A stretch of DNA of 64,000 bases from Sphaerisporangium perillae (GCF_023276435.1 NZ_JALLPO010000019.1:111601-175600), one strand, 5' to 3'; numbered from the stretch's first letter, positions 26,510-34,861 are shown. Program-made: numbers and translations. The notes: generated by a model not told the origin, from the sequence alone.

Positions 26510-26660
26510 ATGGAGTACGTCCCGCTCGGGCGCACCGATCTGCTGGTCAGCCGGATTGCCCTCGGTTGCATGGGGTTCGCGGATCCGGCGCAAGGGGTCC
26601 ACCACTGGGCCTTGGACGAGCAAGCCGCGGCACCGATTTTCCGGCGAGCCGTCGAGCTCA
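26510..26660 (+). pseudogene. Aldo-keto reductase N-terminal remnant
   Basis: MEYVPLGRTDLLVSRIALGCMGFADPAQGVHHWALDEQAAAPIFRRAVEL is a typical beginning of an aldo-keto reductase, with a good ribosome site (GGAGG). After about 50 codons the similarity is lost and the frame closes at 26713. The barrel and catalytic tetrad are deleted. The convergent response regulator gene now ends at this point. Confidence 0.75.
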
Positions 26661-26693
26661 ACCGATGCGCTGGGCTGCCTGCGTCTGGCCTGG

Positions 26694-27335
26694 TCAGCCG
26701 TTCTCCAGGGTGAGCAGGCCGCGCCGGAAGGCGGCGGCAACGGCGGCCGCCCGGTCGTTGACGCCGAGTTTGGCGTAGATGTGCAGCACGTGGCTCTTCA
26801 CCGTGGCCTCGCTGATGAACAGGCGCGCGGCGGCTTCGCGGTTGGTGGCACCCTCGGCGATGAGGTGGAGGATCTCCAGTTCCCGGGCGCTCAGCGGGTC
26901 GGCGGGCGCGCGGACCTGGCCGAGGAGGCGGGTGGCAACCGACGGGGACAGCACGGCTTCGCCCCGCGCCGCCGTACGGACGGCACGGATGAGCTCGTCC
27001 CGGCCGGTGTCCTTGAGGAGATAGCCGGTGGCCCCGGCCTCGATGGCGGGCAGGACGTCCCTGTCGGTGTCGTAGGTGGTGAGGACGAGGACGCGGGCCG
27101 CGATGCCCAGCCTGGCGAGTTCCTTGATGGCCGCGACACCGTCCATCCTGGGCATACGGAGGTCCATGAGGATCACGTCGGGGTTCAACGCCCGCGCGAG
27201 TTCGACGGCCTGGGTGCCGTCTCCGGCCTCGCCGAGCACCTCGAAGTCCGGGTCGCCGGCGAACATGCCGCGGATCCCGTCACGGACGATGGGGTGGTCG
27301 TCGGCGATCAGCAGCCGGATCAGGGTCTCAGCCAC
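26694..27335 (-). CDS. NarL/LuxR-type response regulator
   Basis: 213 residues from the GTG at 27335. The receiver has DD (12-13), phospho-acceptor Asp58 (VILMDLRMPRMDG), Thr in VLTTYDTDRD and Lys in LLKDTGRDEL. The LuxR HTH is LSARELEILHLIAEGATNREAAARLFISEATVKSHVLHIYAKLGV. The start overlaps the end of the kinase gene by eight bases, so the two are cotranslated. Likely to bind the dyad cluster before the ABC genes. Confidence 0.92.
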   Translation of the reverse strand: MAETLIRLLIADDHPIVRDGIRGMFAGDPDFEVLGEAGDGTQAVELARALNPDVILMDLRMPRMDGVAAIKELARLGIAARVLVLTTYDTDRDVLPAIEAGATGYLLKDTGRDELIRAVRTAARGEAVLSPSVATRLLGQVRAPADPLSARELEILHLIAEGATNREAAARLFISEATVKSHVLHIYAKLGVNDRAAAVAAAFRRGLLTLENG

Positions 27336-28491
27336 GTGCCACTGCCGGAACGCTCGCGGAGATCGCGGTGCCAACGCCGGGTTCCGACTCGATCTCCAGC
27401 GTGCCTGCCAGGCGGCTTACCCGCTTGCGCATCGAGGTCAGGCCGAATCCGCCGCCGCCGCGGACGCGCTCGGGGTCGAATCCGGCGCCGTCGTCGCGCA
27501 CGTCCAGGGTGACCACGTCCTCCATGTACGACAGGGTCAGCCCGACTCGGGACGCGCCGGCATGCTTGGCCGCATTGGCCAGGGCCTCCTGCGCGGTGCG
27601 GAGCAGCGTCTCCTCAACCTCCGGATGCATGGGACGGACCGTACCAGTGGTGGTGAAATCCGCACGTACCTCGTTGAGCTCGCCCCACTGGGTGACGACG
27701 TCCTTCAGCGCCTCGGGCAGCGGCGCCGCCGCCAACTGGCCAGGTCCCACCGCGCGGACGGAGCGCCGCGCCTCGGCAAGGCTCTCCCGCGCCAGCCGTA
27801 CCGCGTTATCCACATGACGCCGCCACTCCTCGGCCCGCTGCGCTGCCTGGAGCTGGGTGATGATGCCGGTCAGGCCCTGAGCGAGGGTGTCGTGGATCTC
27901 CGCCGCCATGCGCTGCCGCTCGTCGAGAACACCCGCCTCGCGGGCCTGGATCAGCAGCTGGGCGTGCAGTCCCGCATTCTCCCTCATGGTCGCCTCGAGC
28001 TGCGCCACCATCCGCTTGCGCTCGGCGCTCCGCTCGGCCGTGATCTCGCCGACGAAGCTGAACAGGCCGACCAGAGCCACGATGGCGCCGGTGAAGAACA
28101 GGTAGGTGAGGATTCCGGACGGGGTCGGATCGGGCAAACCGCCGTTGTAGGCCGCGACGCTGATCGCCGCCGTGGCGGTCACCCCGGCGAGCCGCCACTT
28201 CCCCTTCAGGTACTGCCAGGAGTGCAGGTATCCGGTGAAGCCGAAGAAGCTCGCGAACCACATCCCCTGCGTGCAGAGCGCTCCGATCAGAACCACCAGC
28301 CCGGCTACGTAGACCGCGCCTCGCGGCACCAGCCAGATCCAGGCGGCGGCGAGCGCGGCCAGGCCGAACGTGACCCACGACCTGCCGTCAGTGAGCAGGG
28401 AGAGCACCGTGGAGGTCGCCAGCAAGACGTACGGCATGGCCGCCATCTGGCGCTCCAGGAGCCGCTCCCATCGGTCGAGCCGCCCGGTCAT
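27328..28491 (-). CDS. DesK/NarX-like sensor histidine kinase
   Basis: 387 residues. Five or six helices cover about 18-155 (SVLLATSTVLSLL, FGLAALAAAWIWLV, YVAGLVVLIGALCTQGMWFASFFGF, FFTGAIVALVGLFSFVG). A coiled linker leads to HisKA_3 (DERQRMAAEIHDTLAQGLTGIITQL, His of EIHDT). ATPase boxes are AQEALANAAKHAGA and DDGAGFDPERVRGGGGFGLTSMRKRV. It follows the permease gene by seven bases in the four-gene operon. Confidence 0.92.
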   Translation of the reverse strand: MTGRLDRWERLLERQMAAMPYVLLATSTVLSLLTDGRSWVTFGLAALAAAWIWLVPRGAVYVAGLVVLIGALCTQGMWFASFFGFTGYLHSWQYLKGKWRLAGVTATAAISVAAYNGGLPDPTPSGILTYLFFTGAIVALVGLFSFVGEITAERSAERKRMVAQLEATMRENAGLHAQLLIQAREAGVLDERQRMAAEIHDTLAQGLTGIITQLQAAQRAEEWRRHVDNAVRLARESLAEARRSVRAVGPGQLAAAPLPEALKDVVTQWGELNEVRADFTTTGTVRPMHPEVEETLLRTAQEALANAAKHAGASRVGLTLSYMEDVVTLDVRDDGAGFDPERVRGGGGFGLTSMRKRVSRLAGTLEIESEPGVGTAISASVPAVARG

Positions 28492-28498
28492 ACCTCAT

Positions 28499-29194
28499 TC
28501 ACTCCCAGCGGAAGAACTTCGCCGCAGCGATGCTGATGACCACGGCGTACACGGCCATCACACCGAGCAGCAGAGGGCTGGGAGCGCCGCCCGCCCAGAC
28601 GTCCCGCAGGCTCTGCCGGAAAGCGCCCAGAGGGGTGTACTCCCCAATGCGGGCCACGATATCGGGCATCTGGTCCGTGGGCTGCATGAGTCCGGCGAGG
28701 TAGGCCATCGGGAAGTACAGCAGGACGCCGATCCCGTTGGCGGCTCGGCCGTTCGGAGCGAGGGCCGCGATGAGCAGGCCGACAGCGAACATGGCCGCCG
28801 TGCCGAGCAGGAAGGTCAGCGCACCGGGCAGTACCCGGGTGGGCAGGTGAGCGCCAAGGACGGTGCCCGCGAAGACCAGCAGCAGGGCGCATGCGATCAG
28901 CGCGAGGACGAGCTGCAGAAGCAGCTGCACCACCAGCAGGTTCCCTGGGCGTACCGGCGTGGTGGAGAGCCTGCGCAGGATGCCCCGCTCACGGTAGGTG
29001 GCCATGGTGGTGGGCAGCAGGTACAGACCCACGAGCCCTACGGCGATCGCCAGCGCCATCGGCAGGAGCACGGTGTCTCCCGGCTCGATCGAGCTTCCGA
29101 AGACCACCAGGATGAACAGCGGGATGAGAAGCGAGAACATCGCGCCGGGTTCCCTGGTCAGCAGCTTCAGTTCGACGATGGTGAGCTTGGTCAT
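28499..29194 (-). CDS. ABC transporter permease (ABC-2 type)
   Basis: 231 residues with six helices. MTKLTIVELKLLTREPGAMFSLLIPLFILVVFG is the usual first part of ABC-2 exporters, and ERGILRRLSTTPVRPGNLLVVQLL is the coupling segment before helix 3. The last helix is GVMAVYAVVISIAAAKFFRWE. Together with the ATPase 12 bases upstream it makes a half-size drug/lipid exporter of the DrrAB/LiaFSR-neighbour type. Confidence 0.88.
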   Translation of the reverse strand: MTKLTIVELKLLTREPGAMFSLLIPLFILVVFGSSIEPGDTVLLPMALAIAVGLVGLYLLPTTMATYRERGILRRLSTTPVRPGNLLVVQLLLQLVLALIACALLLVFAGTVLGAHLPTRVLPGALTFLLGTAAMFAVGLLIAALAPNGRAANGIGVLLYFPMAYLAGLMQPTDQMPDIVARIGEYTPLGAFRQSLRDVWAGGAPSPLLLGVMAVYAVVISIAAAKFFRWE

Positions 29195-29206
29195 GGTTTT
29201 TCTCCG

Positions 29207-30118
29207 TTAGTGGGTGGGGTCGAGCGAACGGCCGGTCAGGGCGACGAAAGCGTCGTCGAGGGTGCGCTTGTCGATGCGCAGATCGCTGACCAGGACGTGG
29301 TGGCGGGCGAGCTGAGCGGTAACCGCCGTGGCGAAATCACCCCTGCCCGTGACGACCACCCGGTTTCCGGTCCTGGTCACGCCGGTCACCCCGGGCAGCC
29401 CACCCAGCTCGACCATGTCCCCCGCCATCAGCGTGAACCGCATCTGGTGTTCGGCGTCGATCCCGTCGACCAGCCCGGCCGGGGTGTCGATAGCGACGAC
29501 CTTGCCGCGGTCGAAGACGGCGACGCGGTCGCAGAGCTCCTCCACCTCGTCCATGAAGTGGCTGACCAGCACCACCGTCACACCGCTCGCCCGGACGCGC
29601 TTGATCAGCTCCCAGGTGGTACGGCGAGCCTGCGGGTCGAGCCCCGTGGTCAACTCGTCGAGAAAAGCCACCCGCGGATTGCCCACCAGCGCCAGCGCGA
29701 TGAACAGCCGTTGCTTCTGGCCACCGGACAACTTCCCGAAGCGGGCATTGCGCTTGTCCGCCAGCCCCCACTCCTCCAGCAGGTCCCGCCAGTCCCGCGG
29801 CTTGGCATAAAAGGACGCATACAGGTCGAGCGCCTCCCACACCTTGATGTTCTCCGGCAACTGCGTGTGCTGGAGCTGCACCCCGATCTGCTCGCGTACC
29901 TTGCGCCTGTCCTTGACCGGGTCGAGCCCGAGCACCTTGATCGACCCGCCGTCGGGCCGCCTCAACCCCTCCACGCACTCCACGGTGGTGGTCTTGCCGG
30001 TGCCGTTCGGCCCGAGGATGCCGAAGATCTCGCCCTCCTCCGCAGAGAATGACACCCCGTCCAGAACTGTCAGGTCCGCGTACCTCTTGCGGAGGTCTGT
30101 GACTTCGATGACTGCCAT
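29207..30118 (-). CDS. ABC transporter ATP-binding protein (DrrA-like)
   Basis: 303 residues. Walker A GPNGTGKTTT, Q-loop IGVQLQHTQLPEN, signature LSGGQKQRL, Walker B VAFLDELTTGLD (E of DE), H-loop LVSHFMDEVEEL. A short C-terminal domain (from about 225) ends in LDDAFVALTGRSLD, as in DrrA-type exporters. First gene of a four-gene minus-strand operon: ATPase, permease, kinase, regulator. This order is typical for antibiotic or lipid stress exporters. Confidence 0.93.
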   Translation of the reverse strand: MAVIEVTDLRKRYADLTVLDGVSFSAEEGEIFGILGPNGTGKTTTVECVEGLRRPDGGSIKVLGLDPVKDRRKVREQIGVQLQHTQLPENIKVWEALDLYASFYAKPRDWRDLLEEWGLADKRNARFGKLSGGQKQRLFIALALVGNPRVAFLDELTTGLDPQARRTTWELIKRVRASGVTVVLVSHFMDEVEELCDRVAVFDRGKVVAIDTPAGLVDGIDAEHQMRFTLMAGDMVELGGLPGVTGVTRTGNRVVVTGRGDFATAVTAQLARHHVLVSDLRIDKRTLDDAFVALTGRSLDPTH

Positions 30119-30191
30119 GGCTCAAGCATCTTTTGCCCGCGCCCGGGGCGAATCGATCTGCCGGCCATACTCGTCCGCGAATGCTGCTGAC

Positions 30192-30279
30192 CCGAAAATC
30201 CACCGATCGGTTGATGCCGCCGAGGAGCGGTACGCCTGTACCGCGTGGCGGTGCGGCGCGGTACAGGCGGGATTTTCGG
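30192..30279. promoter_or_regulatory. Nested inverted repeats before the ABC/two-component operon
   Basis: CCGAAAATCC (30192-30201) pairs with GGATTTTCGG (30270-30279). Inside, CGCCTGTACCGCG (30233-30245) pairs with CGCGGTACAGGCG (30257-30269). The heptamer GCGGTAC appears at 30227-30233 and 30258-30264, with its complement at 30238-30244, so two hairpins exclude each other. It could be the operator of the NarL-type regulator, a terminator of the MerR gene, or both. Confidence 0.55.
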
Positions 30280-30352
30280 CGTTGCCGTGGCTCTGTCGGC
30301 GGTGACCAGCAACAACTGGTCCCCATGCACACAGCACCCCCGGAAAGATCCG

Positions 30353-31357
30353 TTATCGTGCTTTGCGTAGCTTGAGAATGTATGTCGCAGTAAGCGCAAC
30401 GGCACGGTCTTCGTCATGTGACAGATCTGCGAGGGCACGTGACGCTGTGATTCCCGGGATATCCGCGAGCGCCTGTGTCAGCCGTCGACGTGCAGACGAT
30501 TCAACGGTGCCGTGGGCGAGGCAGTCAACGAGCCTGGTAGCGATCTGATCCGCCAACGCGGGATCACTCGCCAGCGCGCTCAGTGCATCGGCTGCATCGA
30601 CGTCATTCGTTCCCTCGACGACCATATCGATGAGCGTCGGGACCGCGTCGGCCACTCCACGTGCCCCGAGCGTCAGAGCTGCATACCTGCGGACCACGAT
30701 GTCGGGGTTCGCGAGGGCGTCATGCAGCAGTGCGGTCGCCTCACCGTTCGGAATCTCAGCGATGGACTGGAGGGCACGTTTCCGCACCTCGGCTGCTGGT
30801 GAGCCGAGGCCCTCCGCGAGCAGTGCCAATCCGCCCTCGCCCGATTGCGCCAGAGCCCATCGAAGGGCTCCGGCGACGTTCGGGTCCGTCTCGCTCAGCG
30901 CTGCCTCGACCAGTGCTTCCACTGGCACCGGAACCTCTTCGACTGAGGACAAGGCCGCGCGCTGGCGCTTCCCAGCGCTCTTTGACCCCAACGCCTGGAG
31001 GAGTGCGACGATCTGGAGGACGTCCTCCCAGCCGGCGGGTTTTGCGGCACCGATCCGACGGAGTCGCGTGAGCAGCTCCGTCTCACCGGCAATGCGTTCT
31101 CGCGTCTGGCGGATGAGGTCGTCGACGAGTTCCGAGGGCGTGAAGCCGGGATCATCGAGCGCGCGCCTGACTTCACGCAGCGACAGCCCCAATGACCGCA
31201 GGCTCTCGATATGGAAGATCCGCCGGATGTCCTCGCTGGAGTACTCTCGATAGCCAGCCTCGGTACGACCCGTTGGCCGCACCAGGCCGAGCGAGTCGTA
31301 ATGCCTGAGCATGCGGGCGCTGACCCCGGACCGTCGTGCCACATCACCGATCAACAC
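30353..31357 (-). CDS. MerR family regulator fused to HEAT repeats
   Basis: 334 residues. MLIGDVARRSGVSARMLRHYDSLGLVRPTGRTEAGYREYS is the MerR winged HTH, followed by the dimer helix (about 75-100). From about 145 there are HEAT/PBS-like repeats (SETDPNVAGALRWALAQSGEGGLALLAEGL; SPAAEVRKRALQSIAEIPNGEATALLHDAL; NPDIVVRRYAALTLGARGVADAVPTLIDMV). The repeats probably sense a protein or peptide. It starts seven bases after the HEAT protein gene, with which it shares the promoter. Confidence 0.9.
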   Translation of the reverse strand: MLIGDVARRSGVSARMLRHYDSLGLVRPTGRTEAGYREYSSEDIRRIFHIESLRSLGLSLREVRRALDDPGFTPSELVDDLIRQTRERIAGETELLTRLRRIGAAKPAGWEDVLQIVALLQALGSKSAGKRQRAALSSVEEVPVPVEALVEAALSETDPNVAGALRWALAQSGEGGLALLAEGLGSPAAEVRKRALQSIAEIPNGEATALLHDALANPDIVVRRYAALTLGARGVADAVPTLIDMVVEGTNDVDAADALSALASDPALADQIATRLVDCLAHGTVESSARRRLTQALADIPGITASRALADLSHDEDRAVALTATYILKLRKAR

Positions 31358-31363
31358 TGCCTG

Positions 31364-32029
31364 TCACCCCTCCTGGCTGGTCGTGCCGAGGGCTACGACG
31401 CGCTTCGCCTCCTCGATCGCGAACTCGAATCCGGCATCCGGGTTGCGCAACAGCCGTTCCGTGGCGATCGCGTGCTGACGCACGCCAGGGTCGAGATCCG
31501 TCATCGCGGCGCGCAGGGTCGGCATGACCACCTCACCGAGCGCGATCAGCGCCCGGCTGAGGCTCAAATGCGTCTCACGCTCGCCGCGCCCGAGCTGTGT
31601 CACCAACACTCCGGCCAACTCGGGTTCTTCACCTTCGGGCACGAGTACGACCGCTGCTCGCCAGGCGCTCCGCGCTACCTCGTCGTCGGCGTCGGTCAGA
31701 AGCGCCCGTGTGATCGCCGGCCACGCTTGCCGATCCCCGATCTTGGACAGTGTGTGCAACGCCTGGCTTCGTGCCTGCGCACGCTCCGAGCGGAGTTCAT
31801 CGATGAGCTTTGGGACCGTCATTGATGCTGAGTGGCGGGTGAGTGCCCACGTAAGCATGTCGCGCACGTAAAAATCGGGCTCGATCGCGCATCGTTCGAT
31901 GAGCTTGTCGATGAACCGCGGGTCTGGGGTCGTGCCGAGCGTCAGCGCTGCCTGCAGCCGCACCGACGAGCTACTCTCCAGCCCCTGGAGAGCTCGCATC
32001 GTATTCGTGTCCTCTTTCGGCATGGTCAT
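31364..32029 (-). CDS. HEAT repeat protein
   Basis: 221 residues from the ATG at 32029, eight bases after GGAGG. Helical repeats are seen throughout (SSVRLQAALTLGTTPDPRFIDKLIERC; PDFYVRDMLTWALTRHSASMTVPKLIDEL; AQARSQALHTLSKIGDRQAWPAITRALL; DEVARSAWRAAVVLV). No enzyme motif. Being first in the operon with a MerR-HEAT regulator, and resembling the regulator's own C-terminal half, it may compete for the same partner and so modulate the regulator. Confidence 0.85.
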   Translation of the reverse strand: MTMPKEDTNTMRALQGLESSSSVRLQAALTLGTTPDPRFIDKLIERCAIEPDFYVRDMLTWALTRHSASMTVPKLIDELRSERAQARSQALHTLSKIGDRQAWPAITRALLTDADDEVARSAWRAAVVLVPEGEEPELAGVLVTQLGRGERETHLSLSRALIALGEVVMPTLRAAMTDLDPGVRQHAIATERLLRNPDAGFEFAIEEAKRVVALGTTSQEG

Positions 32030-32056
32030 CGGGACCACCTCCTTGGCTACAGTGAA

Positions 32057-32079
32057 GACCTTGTCACTGTGTCAAGGTC
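32057..32079 (-). promoter_or_regulatory. MerR-type operator in the HEAT operon promoter
   Basis: A 23-bp dyad has outer arms GACCTTG/CAAGGTC and inner arms CAC/GTG; only the centre and one base pair break symmetry. On the minus strand TTGACC lies at its left edge and TTCACT just beyond, matching the over-long spacer of MerR-controlled promoters. It is 28 bases before the HEAT gene. Confidence 0.75.
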
Positions 32080-32376
32080 AAGCGAGGCCACGCCGTCAGA
32101 TGGCCAGGCAACCTCTGCCCATCGAGTCCGGTGCTTGTCACGTCAGACGAGACGTGCGTGACGTCATGAGGCTTGTGGCTGCAGTTCCCGGCCTCGTGGT
32201 GGCCGTCGATCCACGACTGCCAAGGTGTCTCGGGTGGCTTCGAATGACAGGAGAAGCGTTGGGGTACCGTGCGATGGGGGCGCAACCGGTCGCGAGGAGG
32301 GCCGGGAGTGCAGGGGGCGGAGCCCTTGCGGTTCTTTCCGGAGCCTCGGCAGACTGGTCGCCGTCGAGGTCGTGGA
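32080..32376. other. Gene-free segment before the recombinase relic
   Basis: No gene seen. At 32308-32329 there is a GC-rich palindrome-like sequence (GTGCAGGGGGCGGAGCCC...) that also occurs, slightly changed, at 20051-20070. Confidence 0.4.
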
Positions 32377-32450
32377 CGTCGCCCGCCAGGAAGCCGACTG
32401 TCGGGCGCTGGTCGAGCACCGAGGCCGGCAGGTCGCTGACGTGTACTCGC
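32377..32450 (+). pseudogene. Serine recombinase micro-remnant
   Basis: The frame VDVARQEADCRALVEHRGRQVADVYS matches residues ~18-46 of the recombinases at 12628 and 47006 (GVARQEADCRALVERRGWQV.DVY). No start codon and no catalytic Ser region are present. It shows that a third relative once stood here. Confidence 0.75.
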
Positions 32451-32652
32451 GGCGCGAGCCCCAGGCGCGAGGCGATGGCCGTCGCTCGCTTCGGGGCGGC
32501 GTTTCTGGTAGCAAGCCCAGCACGGCCGAGGACCGCATCAAGGCCGCCGTCGAATGCCGCACCGGTTCGTCTATGCCGCGTCACGCCGTAGAGGGTTTGC
32601 GATCAGGTCACGAAGGCGGCCAAGTGGCCTCACGTTTACTAGCCTCACCGGC

Positions 32653-33549
32653 ATGCCCCTTGCCTCGATTCCCAGCCCTTCCGAAGGGGTCTGGTATCTC
32701 GGATTCATCCCGATTCGGGCCTACGCATTGTGCTTCGTCCTCGCGATCGTCTTCGGCGTCTGGCTTAGCGAGCGCCGCTGGCGCGCCCGCGGCGGCGAGA
32801 AGGGCACGATCAGCGACATCGCAGTCCCCGCAGTGATCTTCGGCCTGATCGGCGCTCGCCTCTACCACGTCATCACCGACTGGCAGACCTACTTCGGCCC
32901 GCGCGCGATCAAGGAGCCCTACCGGGCGCTGTTCATCTGGGAAGGCGGGCTCAGCATCTGGGGCGCGGTCGCCCTGGGAGGCGTGGGCATGTGGCTGGCC
33001 TGCCGCCGCCGGGGGCTGCCTCTGGGCGCCGTGGCCGACACGGTCGCGCCCAGCATCGCATTCGGGCAGGCGATCGCCCGCTGGGGCAACTGGTTCAACC
33101 AGGAGCTTTACGGCAGTCCGACCACGTTGCCATGGGGCCTGGAGATCGACCAGGCGCACGGCGGCGAGCCAGGCGTGCTCTACCACCCGACGTTCCTGTA
33201 CGAGTCGCTGTGGGACGCGGCGCTCGGTTTCGGACTGATCCTGGCCGGCAGGCGGTTCACGCTGCGCCACGGCCGCCTGTTCGCCCTCTACGTCGCCGGC
33301 TACACGTTCGGGCGGTTCTGGATCGAGGGGCTGCGGATCGACCCGGTGGGCGGAGTCGACCACGCGGTGACGCTCCTGGGGCTGCGGATCAACCAGTGGA
33401 CCTCGATCGTGCTGTTCATCGGCGCGCTGGTCTATCTCTGGGTGACTCGTAACAAGGACACCGAACAGATCGTGGTGCCGGCCTCACAACACAAGGCCTC
33501 GCACGAGGAGAACGGCGGGCAGGCCTCCGATCCGATCGAGAGCACCTGA
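32653..33549 (+). CDS. lgt: Prolipoprotein diacylglyceryl transferase
   Basis: 298 residues with about seven membrane helices. Lgt landmarks: LGFIPIRAYALCFVLAIV at the start, IPARLYH-like IGARLYHVITDW, IWEGGLSIWGAVALGGVG, RWGNWFNQELYGSPTTLPWGLEID (signature, with RWGN.x.NQE.YG), HPTFLYESLWD and GRFWIEGLRIDP. It moves diacylglycerol from phosphatidylglycerol to the lipobox Cys of lipoproteins. The ATG at 32653 is preferred; the frame upstream runs through the recombinase relic. Actinomycetes often hold two lgt genes, and the relic-rich position here suggests this may be the secondary copy. Confidence 0.93.
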   Translation: MPLASIPSPSEGVWYLGFIPIRAYALCFVLAIVFGVWLSERRWRARGGEKGTISDIAVPAVIFGLIGARLYHVITDWQTYFGPRAIKEPYRALFIWEGGLSIWGAVALGGVGMWLACRRRGLPLGAVADTVAPSIAFGQAIARWGNWFNQELYGSPTTLPWGLEIDQAHGGEPGVLYHPTFLYESLWDAALGFGLILAGRRFTLRHGRLFALYVAGYTFGRFWIEGLRIDPVGGVDHAVTLLGLRINQWTSIVLFIGALVYLWVTRNKDTEQIVVPASQHKASHEENGGQASDPIEST

Positions 33550-33674
33550 CGCGACCAACATGCCGTAAGACTCCCGAATACTGTTGTGGCAAGTGCACAC
33601 TTCAGGTACTTGCCGCTTGGCGCCGAATTACGAGGGCGGGTCATCGGACGAGGTTGCTGTACAGCAACGTTGCC

Positions 33675-33825
33675 GAGTGATCAACTACGACCCGACGCGA
33701 CCCAAGTGGGTGCAGATCTACGAGGTCGTATGCGCACGCATCCAGTCGGGCGAGTACCCGCCCCGCTACCCGTCTCCGAGGTCCGCATGGAAGGCGAGTT
33801 CGGCGTCGCCCGCGTGACCATAGCC
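33675..33825 (+). pseudogene. GntR-type regulator fragment, frameshifted
   Basis: INYDPTRPKWVQIYEVVCARIQSGEYPPRYP, then after a frameshift near 33775 VSEVRMEGEFGVARVTI. This is the opening of a GntR winged HTH. The rest of the DNA-binding domain and all of the ligand domain are missing. Confidence 0.7.
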
Positions 33826-33925
33826 TCGCCGACCTCCTCCACGCTCCGAAGAGGCCGGTACCCGGCATTGTTGACGGCGACGTCGATCCCGCCGAAACGC
33901 TCGACCCCTCGGGCCGTCGGACCAC
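33825..33925 (-). pseudogene. Short-chain dehydrogenase fragment
   Basis: Minus-strand frame VERFGGIDVAVNNAGYRPLRSVEEV, the NNAG segment of an SDR enzyme. About 33 codons remain, with no cofactor loop or catalytic Tyr. Confidence 0.6.
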
Positions 33926-33968
33926 CCGGTTACTGCGCCGCAGCGCCGCCCTGCGCGCATGCGCCACA

Positions 33969-34769
33969 TCAAGAAGGGTCCGGGAAAGGCTCTCGGCTAC
34001 GACCCGGCCCGAGGCTGGTCCCTTCGTGCGTGTCTCCCAGCGCGGCACCGACCGTGGCAGCCGCTTCGCGGACCAGGGCACCGTAGGCTGACCGGCTTTC
34101 GTCGGCCATGCGGCTGGTCGGCACGTTGATGCTGATGCTCGCCACCGGCTGCCCGGAGTCGTCCCTCACGGCCGCCGCGACGGCTGAGACGTCGGAGCGC
34201 CACTCTCCGCTGTTGGTCGAGTATCCGCGCTCGCGGATCTTCTCCAACTCCGCGAGCAACTCGTCGGGGTCGGTGATGGTCGTATCGGTGTACCGCGGCA
34301 GTCCGTCGGCGATCAGTCGCTCGACGATCGCTTCGGAGCCGGCCGCCAGGACCGCCTTGCCGTGCGCGGACGCGTGTAGCGGGAGGCTGTGGCCCAGTGC
34401 CAGGACGATACGTACCGGCTTGGATGTCTCAAGACGCTCGATCAGCACGACCCTGTCGCCTTCGGGGATCGCGAGGTGGATCGTCTCGTCGATGCGCCGC
34501 CGCAGGTCCTCCATCACCGGCACGGCCACGTCGCGCAGGCTGAGGTCCCCTGCGGCGTGGCGACCCACGTATAGCGCCTTGGTGGTCACGGCCCAACGGG
34601 TGGCACCGCTGCCGGCCGGGCGGATCCACCCGGCGGCTTGCAGCGTGCGCAGCGCGCGCTGCACGGAACTCTTGGGGATGCCCGTGGCCCGGGCCAGTTC
34701 GGCCACCCCGGCCGGTTGCCGTGCGGCCACCTCCTCTAGTACGCGAAGGGCATTCAGGACGGTTTGCAC
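33969..34769 (-). CDS. IclR family transcriptional regulator
   Basis: 266 residues from the GTG at 34769, seven to eight bases after GAGGAG. The wHTH is VLNALRVLEEVAARQPAGVAELARATGIPKSSVQRALRTLQAAGWI. The effector domain has IHLAIPEGDRVVLIERLET, LPLHASAHGKAVLAAG and YSTNSGEWRSDVSAVAAAVRD. It is divergent from the aminotransferase gene; the 92-base gap holds two matching dyads. It probably controls that gene and itself, with glyoxylate or a related acid as effector (inference from neighbours). Confidence 0.92.
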   Translation of the reverse strand: MQTVLNALRVLEEVAARQPAGVAELARATGIPKSSVQRALRTLQAAGWIRPAGSGATRWAVTTKALYVGRHAAGDLSLRDVAVPVMEDLRRRIDETIHLAIPEGDRVVLIERLETSKPVRIVLALGHSLPLHASAHGKAVLAAGSEAIVERLIADGLPRYTDTTITDPDELLAELEKIRERGYSTNSGEWRSDVSAVAAAVRDDSGQPVASISINVPTSRMADESRSAYGALVREAAATVGAALGDTHEGTSLGPGRSREPFPDPS

Positions 34770-34805
34770 CGTTTGACTCCTCAATCGGGCGACACTTAAG
34801 CTCGT

Positions 34806-34844
34806 CGTGCCATCATACGACACAATGTGCCGTGTAGCGGCACA
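34806..34844. promoter_or_regulatory. Tandem IclR-type operators
   Basis: TGTGCCG-TGTAG-CGGCACA (34826-34844) is a perfect 7-bp dyad. One base upstream, CGTGCCATCATACGACACA (34806-34824) is a weaker copy of the same 19-base pattern. Their 20-base period places both on the same face of the helix, between the divergent IclR and aminotransferase starts. Confidence 0.65.
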
Positions 34845-34861
34845 ACGAGGAGTCGAGCCAC

